From Prostheceraeus crozeri (lineage: Eukaryota; Platyhelminthes; Polycladida; Euryleptidae), in NCBI GenBank assembly GCA_907163375.1, contig CAJQUW010010395.1, positions 1 to 64,000 on the forward strand: DNA of 64,000 nt. Direction: 5' to 3'. Below the pieces are notes generated by a model. That model was not told the origin of the DNA and searched no databases. It saw only the letters and a list, made by a program, of their open reading frames with translations. The translations under genes and the position numbers were made by a program. Of the stretch, positions 10,478-21,546 are shown piece after piece; position 1 is the stretch's first letter; each line of letters starts with the position of its first letter.

Positions 10478-13415
10478 TTAATTTGAAGTACCAGAAAATC
10501 TTTTTACAAGTAGTTTCGCAAAACAGTTGAAAATGCTCCCACTAAGGGTGTAAATGATATTGTGCCCATTTGTACAGCTAGTGTGTCCAATGAAGTGCTC
10601 AAAATTATCACTTACAACATGATCCAATAGATGACGAAACGTAAGATTTTGATTAGAAACAGAAAGAAATTTGATTCGCAACTGATTTGAAAGGTCTAGC
10701 TCATAAAAAAACTTTCCAAGCAAAAACACAAAACTCGAATGTGTGATTACAGGGCTCTTGTAGCCCACCTCTATCGATGGTTTTCAAAAAATGGGTTGTT
10801 TCGAGATTGTTATCGGCAGATAAGTCTAGCACTGACCTATCTTTCACCAACAATTCTTTGCATGACATGCATCGATGTCTTCGAAAGACTGAGCGCGCAC
10901 ATGCTCCAAACACGTAATAAATAATCCAAAAAATCATACATGACAGCAGCAGCTTCCTTATTCGCATCAGACGAGTCAACTGGATTTTCGTCCGTACAAC
11001 AATCTATGTCTGTCAAATTGAATTGAGAAAGCTCAAGCAATGAAATTGCTCGAATTTTGCCGTCATTCTCTCTAAAAGTTGCATAAGTGATTCGGATTAA
11101 AGTAATTCGCACCGCTAAGTTGGCGCATCCAGCCAAAACGACTTTCAATATAATCTGATTGTATCTGTCCTAACAGCACATAATCAAAACCGCATGTATT
11201 GATCAGAAAGCGTGCAAATTGTGGCAGTGAACGGTAAGTTTGAATGTTTGCACTGAAAGTTTCATGTATCAAACCTTTCATTTTACTTTGCTGCCACCTC
11301 AACAAAAAATTGCAAACTCTTCCCAAAAAGTGAACTTCCAGTCATTAATAGAACAAACAGGATTTCTGTATATGTCTCGTTTGTGAAATCCAATCGATGG
11401 TGTCTTTACATTCATAACTTTCCAAACGTTCGAAAATAAGTGCAGCGATGAGCTCGTAATGATTCAATGCAGCTATATGGTTGACTTATGTATTACAACG
11501 TTTGCTAGTTTGAATGAGGATTTCTCAATGCTTGTAGGATTCAAGACAGTCTTTGACAGTTTGTGAGCCATTTTCAAGGGTTTATCAGCTTCAATATTGT
11601 ACACTACTTCAACATATGGAAACCTTGTCGTTATGGAGTCAAACTGTTTTGTCATGTAAGGACATGTGTATTCACGGCGCTTTTGAAAATTATTGTAAAT
11701 GTTTATGTTGTTGTGTACAGGGTGAAATATCAGAAAACAACTTATCATTTGTAGAACACCACCACGAAGATGAGATACAAATAATTTTATGTTTGGATGA
11801 CTATTGTCTACCAACACAGAACGAACTCGGAAACCGACGTTGTGCACTTTGTCCATTACCTCATTGTAACACTGCTGTAATTTGCTTGCAGTCAAATATA
11901 TTTAATGGGATAAATTCCGACAATATCGCGATACTTTGAAGTCAATGACTTGATCATGAAGTAATCCCTTGGTGTATTCCCACCTCCATAATGTACTGAA
12001 AAGCCGGAAGCTCATACAATTATTCTTTCTTCCCTGCGCACGCTGTCTCTTTGAGGGTAAACGACAGAATGAAAGCTACAATGATCACCTAATTTGCTAT
12101 ACCTTTATTTATTGTGACCTTCATGTATTCCTGTTTGCGTCAGATAGACTGATCATTCCATTTTGATTTGTGTTCGTAAGCGTAATCCGTCCGTTGTGAT
12201 CATTGTAGCTTTCATTCTGTCGTTTACCCTCAAAGAGACAGCGTGCGCAGGGAATAAAAGAAAATTGATCATGAAACATAACGCTGTTTGAGCTAAGTCA
12301 CCGTCTTTTGTTACACCCAGAATTCTACCACCAGATAATTCCAAACGCTTCGCAATGTATATTTCTTCAATTGCTAAAATCCCATTAGTATCAAAATGCG
12401 TCAGTTTGGATATTCTCAATCTCAAGTACTTATGAGGACTCCACCTTGATCGCCAATCCTTTTTGTGATTTTTTTTCAATGTCCTGAAACACGGCAACAT
12501 TATGACATTCTGACTGCATAAGTGCGAATATCATGATAAATTAAAATATCATGAGCACTACCATGTGCAGATAAAATCGACAATTTCATTTGTTCTAACA
12601 AAAATTTCATTCTAACTGATTCATCTGAGTCGGAAAGACTGTCCACATGTTCCTATATCATTGAAATTAGCAAACGTCTGTTGCAAGTCGAATCTCGGTT
12701 GTCACAGTTGCATTTCAAAAATGACATCAGGTTCGTCACCTGTGAAACACAGGTAATCTTGTCCGTGATGATGTGGGAATATTGCGATGTGGGGACACGA
12801 ACGTCACCCAAATATACCCGCATACTCATTTCGATATTCACTATGGTGCAACATTGGAATTCTGATGCTTCTAATGTCTCCAGTTGGTCAATTATTAATT
12901 CGTCAGCAGTTCGTATTCTTGTAAAATGTACTGCTTTTGTTTGCTCAGGAATGAGACGATCAAAATGTTCTTCAATATTTGAGATTGTATAATCGACAGA
13001 CATTTGCTGAGCAAACTCATTCAACTTCTGAATTTCTTTTTCTGTTCGGACTGTGGACGATGCATTTCCACCTCTAAGTTTCGTGGGATTCGGAGAAAAG
13101 CGAGCCGGTAGATTAGGACACTTTGACGCTACAGTGTTTGGTTTCCGATGACACCGTTGCAACAGAACGTCACCCCTTAGCTGTCTTCGAATTTTTGAAC
13201 TGTCTGTGCTTGACGTTATGAAGTCAATGTCATAAAATGTAATGAGTACAGGCAACTGTTACGGGAAGGTTTAAAGCCAATTCTTGACACTCTGGTAAGT
13301 CAACAACGAGCCAAATTCTTTTTTTCAAAGGAAATCGATTAAATGTTATGTCAGGTGGTGTTTCATTTGAGTCGTACCCAGATTTGAAATTCAGAGCAGT
13401 ACATTTCTTAGGCAT
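10478..13415 (-). pseudogene. P-element/THAP9-type transposase, nearly full length but decayed
   Basis: Read on the minus strand, the pieces are in the order of a P-element superfamily transposase. Translation starts at the ATG at 13415 with a THAP-like zinc finger ('MPKKC...ITFNRFPLKKRIW'). Next come a 200-residue linker region (13255-12653) and 'LSGGRILGVTKDG' (near 12340). 'GFRVRSVLVDNSHPNIKLF' (near 11820) and 'FHPVHNNINIYNN' (near 11715) belong to the catalytic RNase-H core. 'GFDYVLLGQIQSDYIESRFG' and 'QLSGANYF' (near 11170) and 'LKTIDRGGL' (near 10785) are C-terminal signatures. The frame changes several times, and the THAP finger lacks its second Cys (CTALNF where C-x2-4-C is expected). 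THAP fingers bind element DNA and the core cuts and joins it; this copy cannot. A host THAP9-like gene is a less likely reading given the decay. Confidence 0.8.
12030..12254. repeat. Perfect 59-bp inverted duplication inside the P-type transposase
   Basis: Bases 12030-12088 and 12196-12254 are exact reverse complements, with a 107-bp spacer. Similarity continues imperfectly about 13 bp outward. Both arms lie within the transposase-derived region, and the minus-strand frame that includes 'LALCFMINF'-like sequence runs through one arm. Confidence 0.9.
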
Positions 13416-13579
13416 GTTGATGTCCAGTTCAATCAAATGGTGACAAAAGTCAAGAATGAAAAATTCAAATCATGTCAGCCTGCTAGCGCTACATTCATAG
13501 ATTTCCATGGATGAGTTTCTTGTCCAGATGCTAGATATCTAGAAGTCCATGTAAAAATGTCACTCATGGGTTCATAGAA

Positions 13580-14010
13580 AGTCATCGGCATACATGTGCG
13601 TGAGGTTAGCCGCATGTGCGTGAAGTTAGCCGCACCAATATCTGTACCTTACTAAAAATCAAAGGTGCCCATATCGAGAACAACATTTGTACATAATTTG
13701 AGACTGTGCCAACACTTATTGTTCAAAATAATGCCGCAGTTTACGAGAAATCGTCGATCAAACATTCGAGGTGTGAAGGAATGGATGTGGTGGTGCGGAT
13801 GTGAAGTTAGTCGCATCAAATAACCAAAGAATTCTTGCATCGTATATTTATGAATTTTCAACTGCATGGACAGATAAAAACGTCCTAACATGATTGTGTC
13901 AGATAAATCTTGTTGACCTCACATCGCCATGATGAAGGAAATTCCTAATCTGAGTGAAAATAAACGGAGTGAGAGATTCGAACTCTCAATCCCCTTGCCC
14001 GTATGGACAT
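13580..14010. repeat. Short 'gttagccgca' repeats and a tRNA-like B box
   Basis: Two adjacent copies of 'catgtgcgtgaggttagccg' lie at about 13596-13632, with a related copy near 13795-13820. On the minus strand near 13968-13995, 'gagagttcgaatctctc' looks like a tRNA T-arm/B box, but no acceptor stem pairs with it, so it is more likely a SINE or tRNA relic than a tRNA gene. Confidence 0.35.
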
Positions 14011-14429
14011 GAAGCTCTAGCTACGGAATTGATGACAGATTAATGAAAGTCAAGCGTGACAAAGTACATGAGCTACTAGACATCATAACTTTTAGCTTTT
14101 TCATCGTTCTTTGAATCAGTCAGTCTAGCAACCAACAAGTATTCAAAACTGTGACCGAGATGAATTTGTGAATAGAAATGAGCATAATGAGCGCGCTTCT
14201 GCGAAGTCACTATCGTATCCAGCAAGCAGCAGTGCGTTATGCTCTTTGTCTAAGGCAATTTCTTCTAACTTCTGCGATTCAGCTTTCCACCTTTGCCATT
14301 GCCTTCAGGATTACCCCCATTCCAAAGAAAGTAGATAGAGGTGATCCATGTAATCATTGTCCCATTGTTATCACTCAGAGGGTTCAAATCTTTGATATGA
14401 TATGGCAGAGGGCGGGAGGACCATAATTC

Positions 14430-14938
14430 AATGCGAATGCAAAACCAATTCAATACCCTCCCGATATGTTTAATGCCAAGTAAAATGAATAAATAAAAAA
14501 TAGCGCCAAACGTTTCGGGTCCAGACCCTTTGTCAATGGCAGAACACTTAATAATGAAGGACTTCTGCACTTCTACACTTGCAGCAGAACAGCTCCTGTT
14601 GTTTCGTGACGCCTGTTCATGCTTGGCTTGTGCAAGTTGATAAGTCGCGATTCCACCAAACGTGTTTCAACCGAATCATTCAGACATCTCAAATATTCGA
14701 CGCTAAAATCTTCTATGCTACTGACGTCACAAATTTTAGTGTGATCTGACAAAGCACTTGCACTATTTTTTTTTTTAATAACATTGTAGTGTTCACTATA
14801 TCCTACATAAAAAGGACGAGAAGTTTTTCCTATGTACTTAGCATTGTATTTGTCACAAAAATAAAAGACATCGTAGACAGGACTGATCATATCCTGAATG
14901 ATCGCAGCACCTACAAGCAAATAAAAAATAGCAAACAT
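14430..14938 (-). repeat. Inverted copy of the PLE 1 3' end
   Basis: This segment is the reverse complement of about 16270-16680, including the last part of the endonuclease ('YIGKTSRPFYVGYSEHYN', 'SLINLHKPSMNRRH'-like) and the 3' untranslated end. The copies differ at scattered positions, so the duplication is not very recent. It forms the left arm of the element. Confidence 0.9.
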
Positions 14939-14971
14939 AAATCCCTAGAAAAGCAGGCAAACTAAATTATC

Positions 14972-15760
14972 ATGAGTGCATTTGGAAATAAACTGAATAA
15001 TGTAGATATTCAACGTATGCATGTTTCAGGGTCCCAGCCTGCCAATTTTTATACTTTGATAAAAGATCATAAAGATAAAAATGAAAATAATTTTTTCCCG
15101 TTGAGACCGATTGCTTCTGTTGTTAACACACCGACAGATAAAATAGATTGGTTCTGTGGGAAAATATTGAACCAATTAGTTTCTTTCGCACCCGCTCATT
15201 TATCAAGTTCTTTAGAGCTAATGAATGAATTAAAAGCATTACCCATTGATAAAATTAATGATGATCATGTTTTTATTTCATTAGATGTTGTCAATCTATA
15301 TCCGAGTGTTCCAATTGACACTGCTTTGCAAAATATTTATGAATTTTCTCAAACTCATTGGTCAAAAATAGACAGTTTAGATATCAGCGTTGAACAATTT
15401 CTTACCATGATGAAGTTTGTTTCTTACAACTATGAAATCGAACACAATAATAAAGTCTACCTTCAAATAAAAGGTTGTCCCATGGGTTGTCATTACGCTC
15501 CACCACTGTCGATCATATTTATGCATTTTGTAGAAGAAAAAACAATGACATTGATATAATCAAAATTGAATCTAAACAATGCTGTTTACGAACGGTATAT
15601 AGATGACTCGATCATCGGACCTTTAGAAAAGAATATTAATGATTTCGAATTTATTAAGAACACTTTTAACGCAATGGACGATAACGTAAAATTTACTCTA
15701 AAAGTCCCTGAAAGAAAAAAAACTCAACTTTTTAGATCAAACAATTTGGATAGAGAATAA
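14972..15760 (+). pseudogene. PLE 1 reverse transcriptase, partial
   Basis: Two adjacent reading frames (14972-15559, 15566-15760) form one RT domain of the Penelope type. Recognisable parts are 'ANFYTLIKDHKD' and 'PLRPIASVVNTPT' (finger region), 'VFISLDVVNLYPSVPID' (motif A, catalytic Asp), 'KGCPMGCHYAPPLSIIF' (motif B) and 'YERYIDDSIIG' (motif C, YIDD). The N-terminal region before the fingers is absent, as in a 5'-truncated insertion. Penelope RTs are related to telomerase and prime at nicked or exposed DNA ends. A stop or frame break lies between the two frames, so the copy is not active as it stands. Confidence 0.88.
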
Positions 15761-15767
15761 AAAGATT

Positions 15768-16541
15768 ATGTATCAAAAGAACACCAAAGACCTAGCCTCA
15801 GGAAATACATTAAAGAAGGACAGTTGGCTACTTAGTAGCGTAAAATCAAATTTTGTAAAACAAAATATTTTGAGCGTCCATGAGAGATGTAGTGAAACAC
15901 TCAGTAAAGATAAGGTGACTCAGTCGGAAAAGCAATGCCTAAATACACTTAAGGATAACGGATATAGTGAAAAAGATTTTGTCATGGCAAAGAGACCAAC
16001 TAGGAAACATAACAAAGACAATACCGACAAGTGCGTTTTAAAGTTACCATACATAAGTGATAGTTTAGTAAGAAAAATCAATTACTTAATTCGTAAACAT
16101 AAATTGAATGTGCGGTTTGTAAGTTGCAGTAACAAAAAGTTGCGCAGTGTCTTGAAAACCAAATCAATAATAAAAAAACATGATAATTGCAAAATATGTA
16201 ACCAGCTACCAGAGAAATTTAACTGTGAAAAGACCTGCGTGGTTTCTCAATTCACGTGTAATAAATGCAATGCTAAGTACATAGGAAAAACTTCTCGTCC
16301 TTTTTATGTAGGATATAATGAACACTACAATGTTATTAAAAACAAAAATAGTGCAAGTGCTTTGTCAGATCACACTAAAATTTGTGACGTCAGTAGCATA
16401 GAAGATTTTAGCGTCGAATATTTGAGATGTCTGAATGATTCGGTTGAAACAAGTTTGGTGGAATCGCGACTTATCAACTTGCACAAGCCAAGCATGAACA
16501 GGCGTCACGAAACAACAGGAGCTGTTCTGCTGCAAGTGTAG
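15768..16541 (+). pseudogene. PLE 1 C-terminal domain with GIY-YIG endonuclease
   Basis: This 257-residue frame follows the RT after 8 bases. It starts with the RT-thumb/linker region ('LRKYIK'-like, then 'SLVRKINYLIRKHKLNVRF'), has a Cys-rich linker ('CKICNQL', 'CNKCNAKYIG') and ends in a GIY-YIG nuclease: 'KYIGKTSRPFYVGYNEHY', 'HTKICD', 'EDFSVEYL' and 'VESRLINLHKP', where the Glu is the likely metal ligand. GIY-YIG nicks the target for RT priming in canonical PLEs. This is the best preserved coding part of the element. Confidence 0.85.
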
Positions 16542-16577
16542 AAGTGCAGAAGTCCTTCATTATTAAGTGTTCTGCCA

Positions 16578-16603
16578 TTGACAAAGGGTATGGACCCGAA
16601 ACG
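16578..16603 (+). other. Hammerhead-ribozyme-like motif in the PLE 1 3' end
   Basis: 'ttgacaaaggg' + 2 bases + 'acccgaaacg' has the layout of a hammerhead core: a CUGANGA-like box, a stem II closed by GGG/CCC, then GAAAC. The first box is altered (TTGACAA), and the usually essential G is A, so cleavage is doubtful. The inverted copy has the same motif at 14511-14536. Hammerheads are known in PLE terminal repeats. Confidence 0.5.
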
Positions 16604-18049
16604 TCTGGCGCTATTTTTTATTTATTTATTTTACTTGGCATTAAACATATCGGGAGGGTATTGAATTGGTTTTGCATTCGCATCAAATCTTTGATGTCTG
16701 AAACCTTGAATTCCCATCTCCAATCCAATTTTTAAGTGATCATCAGTATGAACTTAGAAAGGCATATGTGACTCATCTTTGGTCATTATCGTTTCACAAG
16801 CTCTCAGAGCTTGCAGCAGTATTCCTTGACATATCAAGGTCATTCGATCAAGTGTGGCGCCCGGATCGTAACAGTAAGCTTCCTCTCATGGAATCCATGG
16901 TGAAGTCGTGAAGTGGATAGAAAATATCCTGCCTAGCCATAATAGTTCGCTTGTCAATTTAGAAAAAATCCTTCAACTGAAAGTTATATTGCAAAAAAGA
17001 GAGAAATCTACACCACAAAACATTTCGCACTCGGCCTGATCACTTGTGTCTCAGTTCGTGTCGATGGATTCTCCTATGATAGTTTCACGGACAATGCCTG
17101 TGTCCCTCAGGGTTGTGTACTTTCACCTATTCTCTTTCTTGTGTTTACAAATGACCTTCTACGTCAAACCAACAATCCAATCCACTCTTTCGCTGATGAC
17201 TCCGCTCTTCATGCATCTCCCGCACCCCAGTCTAGACTGAAGTCTAGGCCGAAGTCTAGATCAGGATAGAATGACATTCAACGCATTTAGTGATGCCGAC
17301 TTACAGAGCATTCTATCTTATGGTCGCTCCAACTGACTCATGTTCACTAACAGCAAGAATCAGTCAATTCATTTTTCTCACAAACGTGCCCAAGACAGTT
17401 CTACCATCGCTATTGCCGGTCACTTCCTGTCAGTGGAGAATGGCATTCCTGGTGTGACATTGTCTGGCTCTCTACTAGGTTTGTCAGTCCACATCCGCCA
17501 AGTTACCCGACGAGCCTCTCAACGTCATAGGTATTGTTTCGAGCACTTGCTTGCTTCAGTCCTTAGCAGTTGTTCGCACTCTATATTGGGTTCCTCCGAC
17601 AGAATGGAGTTTTAATGCTTTGAGAGTTTTGCTCATACGCTTGGTCATCAGAACCTCAGAGCACCTTAGACATACTTGATCGTATTTAGCAGAAGGCAGT
17701 ACGTTTGATAGATGATGATGCTAGTGCTACTTCAAATTTGGCAAAACTTGGAAACCGTAGAGCAGTGTCCTGTCTTTCCATCTTTCATCGCTATTATCAT
17801 GGTCTTTGCTCTAATGAACTTGCTTCTGTTACTCCACGTCTCTATGCTTTTACCATATGCATAAGAGGAAGTGACTACGCAGATCCATACCTTGTTACTG
17901 ATCTTCACTGTCAGACTAAACATTTTAAGAGATCCTTCTTTTATAAAACAGAAAGGTTGTGGAACAAGCCTCCAGCATCTGTTAGTATTGAAGCATTCAA
18001 AAGAGCCGTCAATAACCTTCCACTAAGTTCTATGGAGAGTTGATGATTT

Positions 18050-19430
18050 GAAGGGTTTCTTTGAAGGGCCTTATGTATTTCTGCTAAGTAGTCTTGGTTT
18101 TAATATTGTTGTCTTTTCCATTATTTCCATTTTCATTCCACCGAGTTATACAGGCATTAGTTCTTACTTAGTTATTATACATTCTACGAGTACATCCCCA
18201 TACCTGTCTATTATATTTTGCGATACCCTAATTCCAATGTCTGCAATTATTAACCTACTTAGTTAAGCAGTTTTGAGTTATGTATCTTTTGCTACACTGC
18301 TATACAGTTTCTTAGTTTTTGAATCGTCTTCCTTTATGCAGACATATACGTAGACATGTTTACCACCGCATAGCTTGCAGGGCTTCCACCATAATTGAAC
18401 GAACTGTCTATACTATAAGTCAAACATCCTAAGTGAGAGGGAATGCATTTCTTGGGAATCTCGAATCATAGCAGAATAATTATTTGACACGATAAAGCTT
18501 GCTTCTAAACTTCCTTATCGCTATCAGGCTTTTGAAGATATTGTTTTTGAAATATACCTATTTGATCTTTCTATCATGAAAACGTCTCAGGCACGATGAT
18601 TACGCATCAGCACTAAGTTGACATTATAGATGCTATGTCAGTTATTGTTGTTCCCTATCATGTTGTGCTTGTTGCATTGTCTTACGAAAAAAATCAAAAC
18701 TAATTCTGATTTTGGAAAATTGCCAGCCTTGATATGAATACAATCATGAATTGTAGGGAAATAAATCATAGTAGAAAATGCGTGCATTGACTTCGTAATG
18801 GACAATTCTGCATGATATCTCAATTTACAATTTTAGGTACGTGTATGCTCATGATATCTATACTTAGGGCTATGGCTCCGACCGGATTAACCGGATCATA
18901 TCAGTGGTCATACCCGGATCTGATCCGGTTTTCAAGGCTCATGATGGGATCCGGTTGCCCTCTGATCCAGATCCGATCCGGTAATGATTCGATGATCTGA
19001 TGATTTTATATGTAGTATGTACTTAATAATATACACTCTTATGTTCGTACTCGGAACCTAAGAGAAACTTTCGGTTAGGTATTATATTTGAAGCCTGAAT
19101 ACTTTTCCGTTAATATCAATACAATTAGTCAACTTTCTTGATAATAAAGAATTGTCACAGTCCTACCATCTTTATCTTTCATTATTCATCGTCATTTAAC
19201 TTTCAAATTTCATCAAAATTCATCAAACTTTCACATTTTTGATAGATTATGACGCGTTAAATCATTAAACAACATTAATGCGACTTAAGTTTCAAATGAT
19301 GAATGCTACTTTCTAACGTCGTATATATCATGAATTTCATTTTTCCTCCATAACGAAACGACGCGCTGATCGGCATCGATACGAGTAGCTTTAAGCTGAT
19401 TGGTACTACATTATACATGATCAGAACCAA
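18050..19430. other. Non-coding, with a 'gatccgg' cluster
   Basis: The first part is probably LINE 3' end and intergenic sequence. At about 18870-18985 variants of 'gatccgg' and 'ccggatc' recur at least eight times, similar to the short-word arrays at hAT ends elsewhere in the window. Nothing else was recognised. Confidence 0.4.
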
Positions 19431-19439
19431 CCAGAGGAC

Positions 19440-19640
19440 CATAGATTTAAAGAAGAAAAACAGATTGACTGTTTCCCTTATTCCCCAATGAGCACCAATG
19501 AAGCGTATTTACTTCTGCACTAGAACTAAGTGCACCTCTTCTGGAAGTCTTAGGTTTGACGCGACCAAGGTTTGAACCCATGTCTCCCGGACGCAGAGCG
19601 GACACTCTATCATACGGCCACAGTGCCGGTTAAGATATCA
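19440..19640 (-). repeat. tRNA-derived SINE
   Basis: On the minus strand a tRNA-like head ('ggccgtatgatagagtgtcc' A-box side; 'ggttcaaaccttgg' B-box side) is followed by 'tcgcgtcaaacctaa' and 'ttggtgctcattgggg'. The same order is present on the plus strand at 33108-33245, so these are two copies of one family. The body resembles the conserved central domain shared by many invertebrate tRNA SINEs; that assignment is from memory. Confidence 0.75.
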
Positions 19641-20276
19641 GTCGCCACAGTGCCCTCAGGGGCAGAAACCCTGATTATTATGATCCTGATGTATGGTGCT
19701 TAAAGTGAATTGACAGGGAGAATTGACCCATGCCCCTTCTAGTTGTCTCCGCCCATGAACAAGCATAATGTAAAATTTGTATAATGCAAAAAAAATATGT
19801 GAAGACATCTTTCTCACAAAACCTGTTACATGTATGATTACATGATTAAATTTAATGGTAATTTAATAATTGACTAATCACCATAGGATCCTCGCAGTAA
19901 AGGAAACCGCTGTTCTAACACCCAGCGACCGCTACGCCATACTCCAATAATTGAAAATTGACTTCTCACGTGTGCCCGAGTGTGATGCATATATTTTTGT
20001 ACATTGATAAATATGTAAGATGAATATCGTATTAAGGTTTATACGATTACACAGCTATGAATGCAAGAGAAAATTACAAAAAGAAGTCAAGTAGTGATGT
20101 GTAGAGCTAATCGGTGACTTGCAAAGTAGGCCTCCCTTCTAATGGAGTTTGAATTAATGTGAAACAGAGCAGCAAAGATCAAACAATTGAGAATGAAGGT
20201 GAATATATAACAACCAGAACAAAATCATGCGCTCGTACAAGCAAAACAGAATAGATCTAATCTTGATGAAAGGATT

Positions 20277-21341
20277 TTAACTGCTCTTCAACAATAATGC
20301 CGCCAATTCAGTATTCTGCTGAACTAGTGAAACAAGCCTTGACTTGTGAAGGCTTCTAATTTGATGCAAATTCGATTTTAGAACTTCAACAGCAGCCTTT
20401 TTAACTGTAGCCAACTCATGTCGGTATGTCAAATCCAGTACACTTAGAACATTATGGACGTTCAGCTTGGAGCACAATTTTGTTGTCAGGTGTTCAATCA
20501 ATGATTCCACTTGGAAATCCCTTGCCAAAATCAGCAAATCGTCTACTATCTGCATCATATCTTTCATATCCGCGGAAGTTTGTCCTGTGTAGAGGAATCG
20601 TTGGAACTCTACCCATGCCTCACTGTTCTCACATTCCACTTCAAACTCCATGTTCCATTTCTGTTTCAATGCTTCATCTATCATTGACTGGAACATCGGC
20701 GAACGTGCGCCTAAGATGTTCTTGTGAGCTTTGAATATCGATCCGTTGATCATAATGAGTACATCGTAATACTTTTCTTCTGTAAGAAGAAAATTTAAGT
20801 CATCCAGAACTTTGCTTTTTTGAGTCTCCGCATCTTTGGAAACAGAGCTTGACGCGGCACCTTCGATCTGAGTGCTTGCATTAGGATCACCAAATGAGAC
20901 GGAAAAACTAGCCTTCAGAAAAATTACATTTGGATTGCATGTCTGCGGAATCTCCTCATAAGAAGTTGCAACATAGTTTAAACTCGACAAAACTTTACCA
21001 AATGGTGTACAGAGATGCTTTTGACAAAGGTAACAACTATGTAATGTGTTTTTGTCAGTACATTCACTAGATAGGTAGCCGTCAACGGTCACAATAGGTG
21101 GATCTGCTGTGCACTCTACAAGATAAAGACACAATCTCATGGTTTTGCGTTTATTGTCGTGCTGAAATTGTAATTCAAATTGCCATTTACATTTAGGACT
21201 AGAGAGAATTGGGCTGACCAGATGACGCATGTTCGGCTCATGATACTGTCGGCATAGTGTCAAGTCTTTGATTTTCCATTCCAACTCCACCCTCTCGGTT
21301 TTCAAGAAACTTTCACATGAAATGCTTGTTCTTCCAGTCAT
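20277..21341 (-). CDS. MATH-BTB protein (SPOP/TDPOZ-like)
   Basis: The 354-residue protein has a divergent MATH/TRAF-like half (about residues 15-155, with 'KWQFELQFQHDNKRKTMRL') and a clear BTB/POZ domain (about 185-290: 'YYDVLIMINGSIFKAHKNIL', 'ARSPMFQSM', 'FQRFLYTG'). A BACK/3-box-like tail follows ('LNVHNVLSVLDLTYRHEL', 'AAVEVLKSNLHQI'). MATH-BTB proteins are substrate adaptors for cullin-3 ubiquitin ligases: MATH binds the substrate, while BTB dimerises and binds CUL3. Length fits SPOP relatives (about 350-390 residues). The coding part is a single exon. A good acceptor (pyrimidine tract plus CAG at 21353-21355) lies 11 bases upstream of the ATG, suggesting a 5' UTR intron. The weak MATH half and lack of a nuclear tail suggest a lineage-expanded paralogue rather than SPOP itself. 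Confidence 0.88.
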   Translation of the reverse strand: MTGRTSISCESFLKTERVELEWKIKDLTLCRQYHEPNMRHLVSPILSSPKCKWQFELQFQHDNKRKTMRLCLYLVECTADPPIVTVDGYLSSECTDKNTLHSCYLCQKHLCTPFGKVLSSLNYVATSYEEIPQTCNPNVIFLKASFSVSFGDPNASTQIEGAASSSVSKDAETQKSKVLDDLNFLLTEEKYYDVLIMINGSIFKAHKNILGARSPMFQSMIDEALKQKWNMEFEVECENSEAWVEFQRFLYTGQTSADMKDMMQIVDDLLILARDFQVESLIEHLTTKLCSKLNVHNVLSVLDLTYRHELATVKKAAVEVLKSNLHQIRSLHKSRLVSLVQQNTELAALLLKSS

Positions 21342-21546
21342 GATAGATGAATCTGAAAATAGATAGATTCGTGCAAGGAGTAAGCAGAGATATCATCAAC
21401 AATAATTTAACTTGAGCGTCCGTAAAGAATAGTGATTTGAAAATATGAAAAATATTTTTGTCTGTCAATTAGTTGGTAGAGGAAACGAGTAGAGTAGCAT
21501 TTCTAAGGTGCTTCGGATTGTCTCTCCATAGAAGCACCGAGTAATA

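Larger units (their letters stand above)
14397..16682 (+). mobile_element. Penelope-like element 1 (RT plus GIY-YIG), inserted in the LINE
   Basis: The insert is bounded by 'tcaaatctttgat' on both sides (14384-14396 and 16683-16695), a 13-bp target duplication. It contains a plus-strand Penelope reverse transcriptase lacking its N-terminal part, a GIY-YIG endonuclease, and at its left end an inverted copy (14430-14938) of its own 3' end. An inverted partial terminal repeat at the 5' side is a known PLE structure. The coding part is split into three frames. Confidence 0.9.
14205..18040 (+). mobile_element. LINE (jockey/CR1-like reverse transcriptase), split by a PLE
   Basis: A 5' part at 14205-14396 encodes 'LFRQFLLTSA' and 'PIPKKVDRGDP', the start of a non-LTR RT domain. 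The 3' part from 16683 continues 'SDHQYELRK', 'AAVFLDISRSFDQVW' (about 16820), 'PQGCVLSPILFL' (about 17115), 'HSFADDSALH' (about 17190) and the typical C-terminal 'RRAVSCLSIFHRYYHGLCS' with 'SFFYKTERLWN' (to about 18040). FADD is the catalytic motif. The frame is broken many times and no endonuclease is visible, so the copy is old and truncated at the 5' side. Between the parts sits a PLE flanked by a duplicated 13-bp target. The clade is uncertain. Confidence 0.8.

Noticed and set aside
13960-14010. tRNA gene on the minus strand
   Set aside because: Only a T-arm/B box is present; acceptor and D-arm do not pair.
14573-14938. Separate gene with a GIY-YIG domain on the minus strand
   Set aside because: It is the inverted copy of the PLE 1 3' end, not an independent gene.
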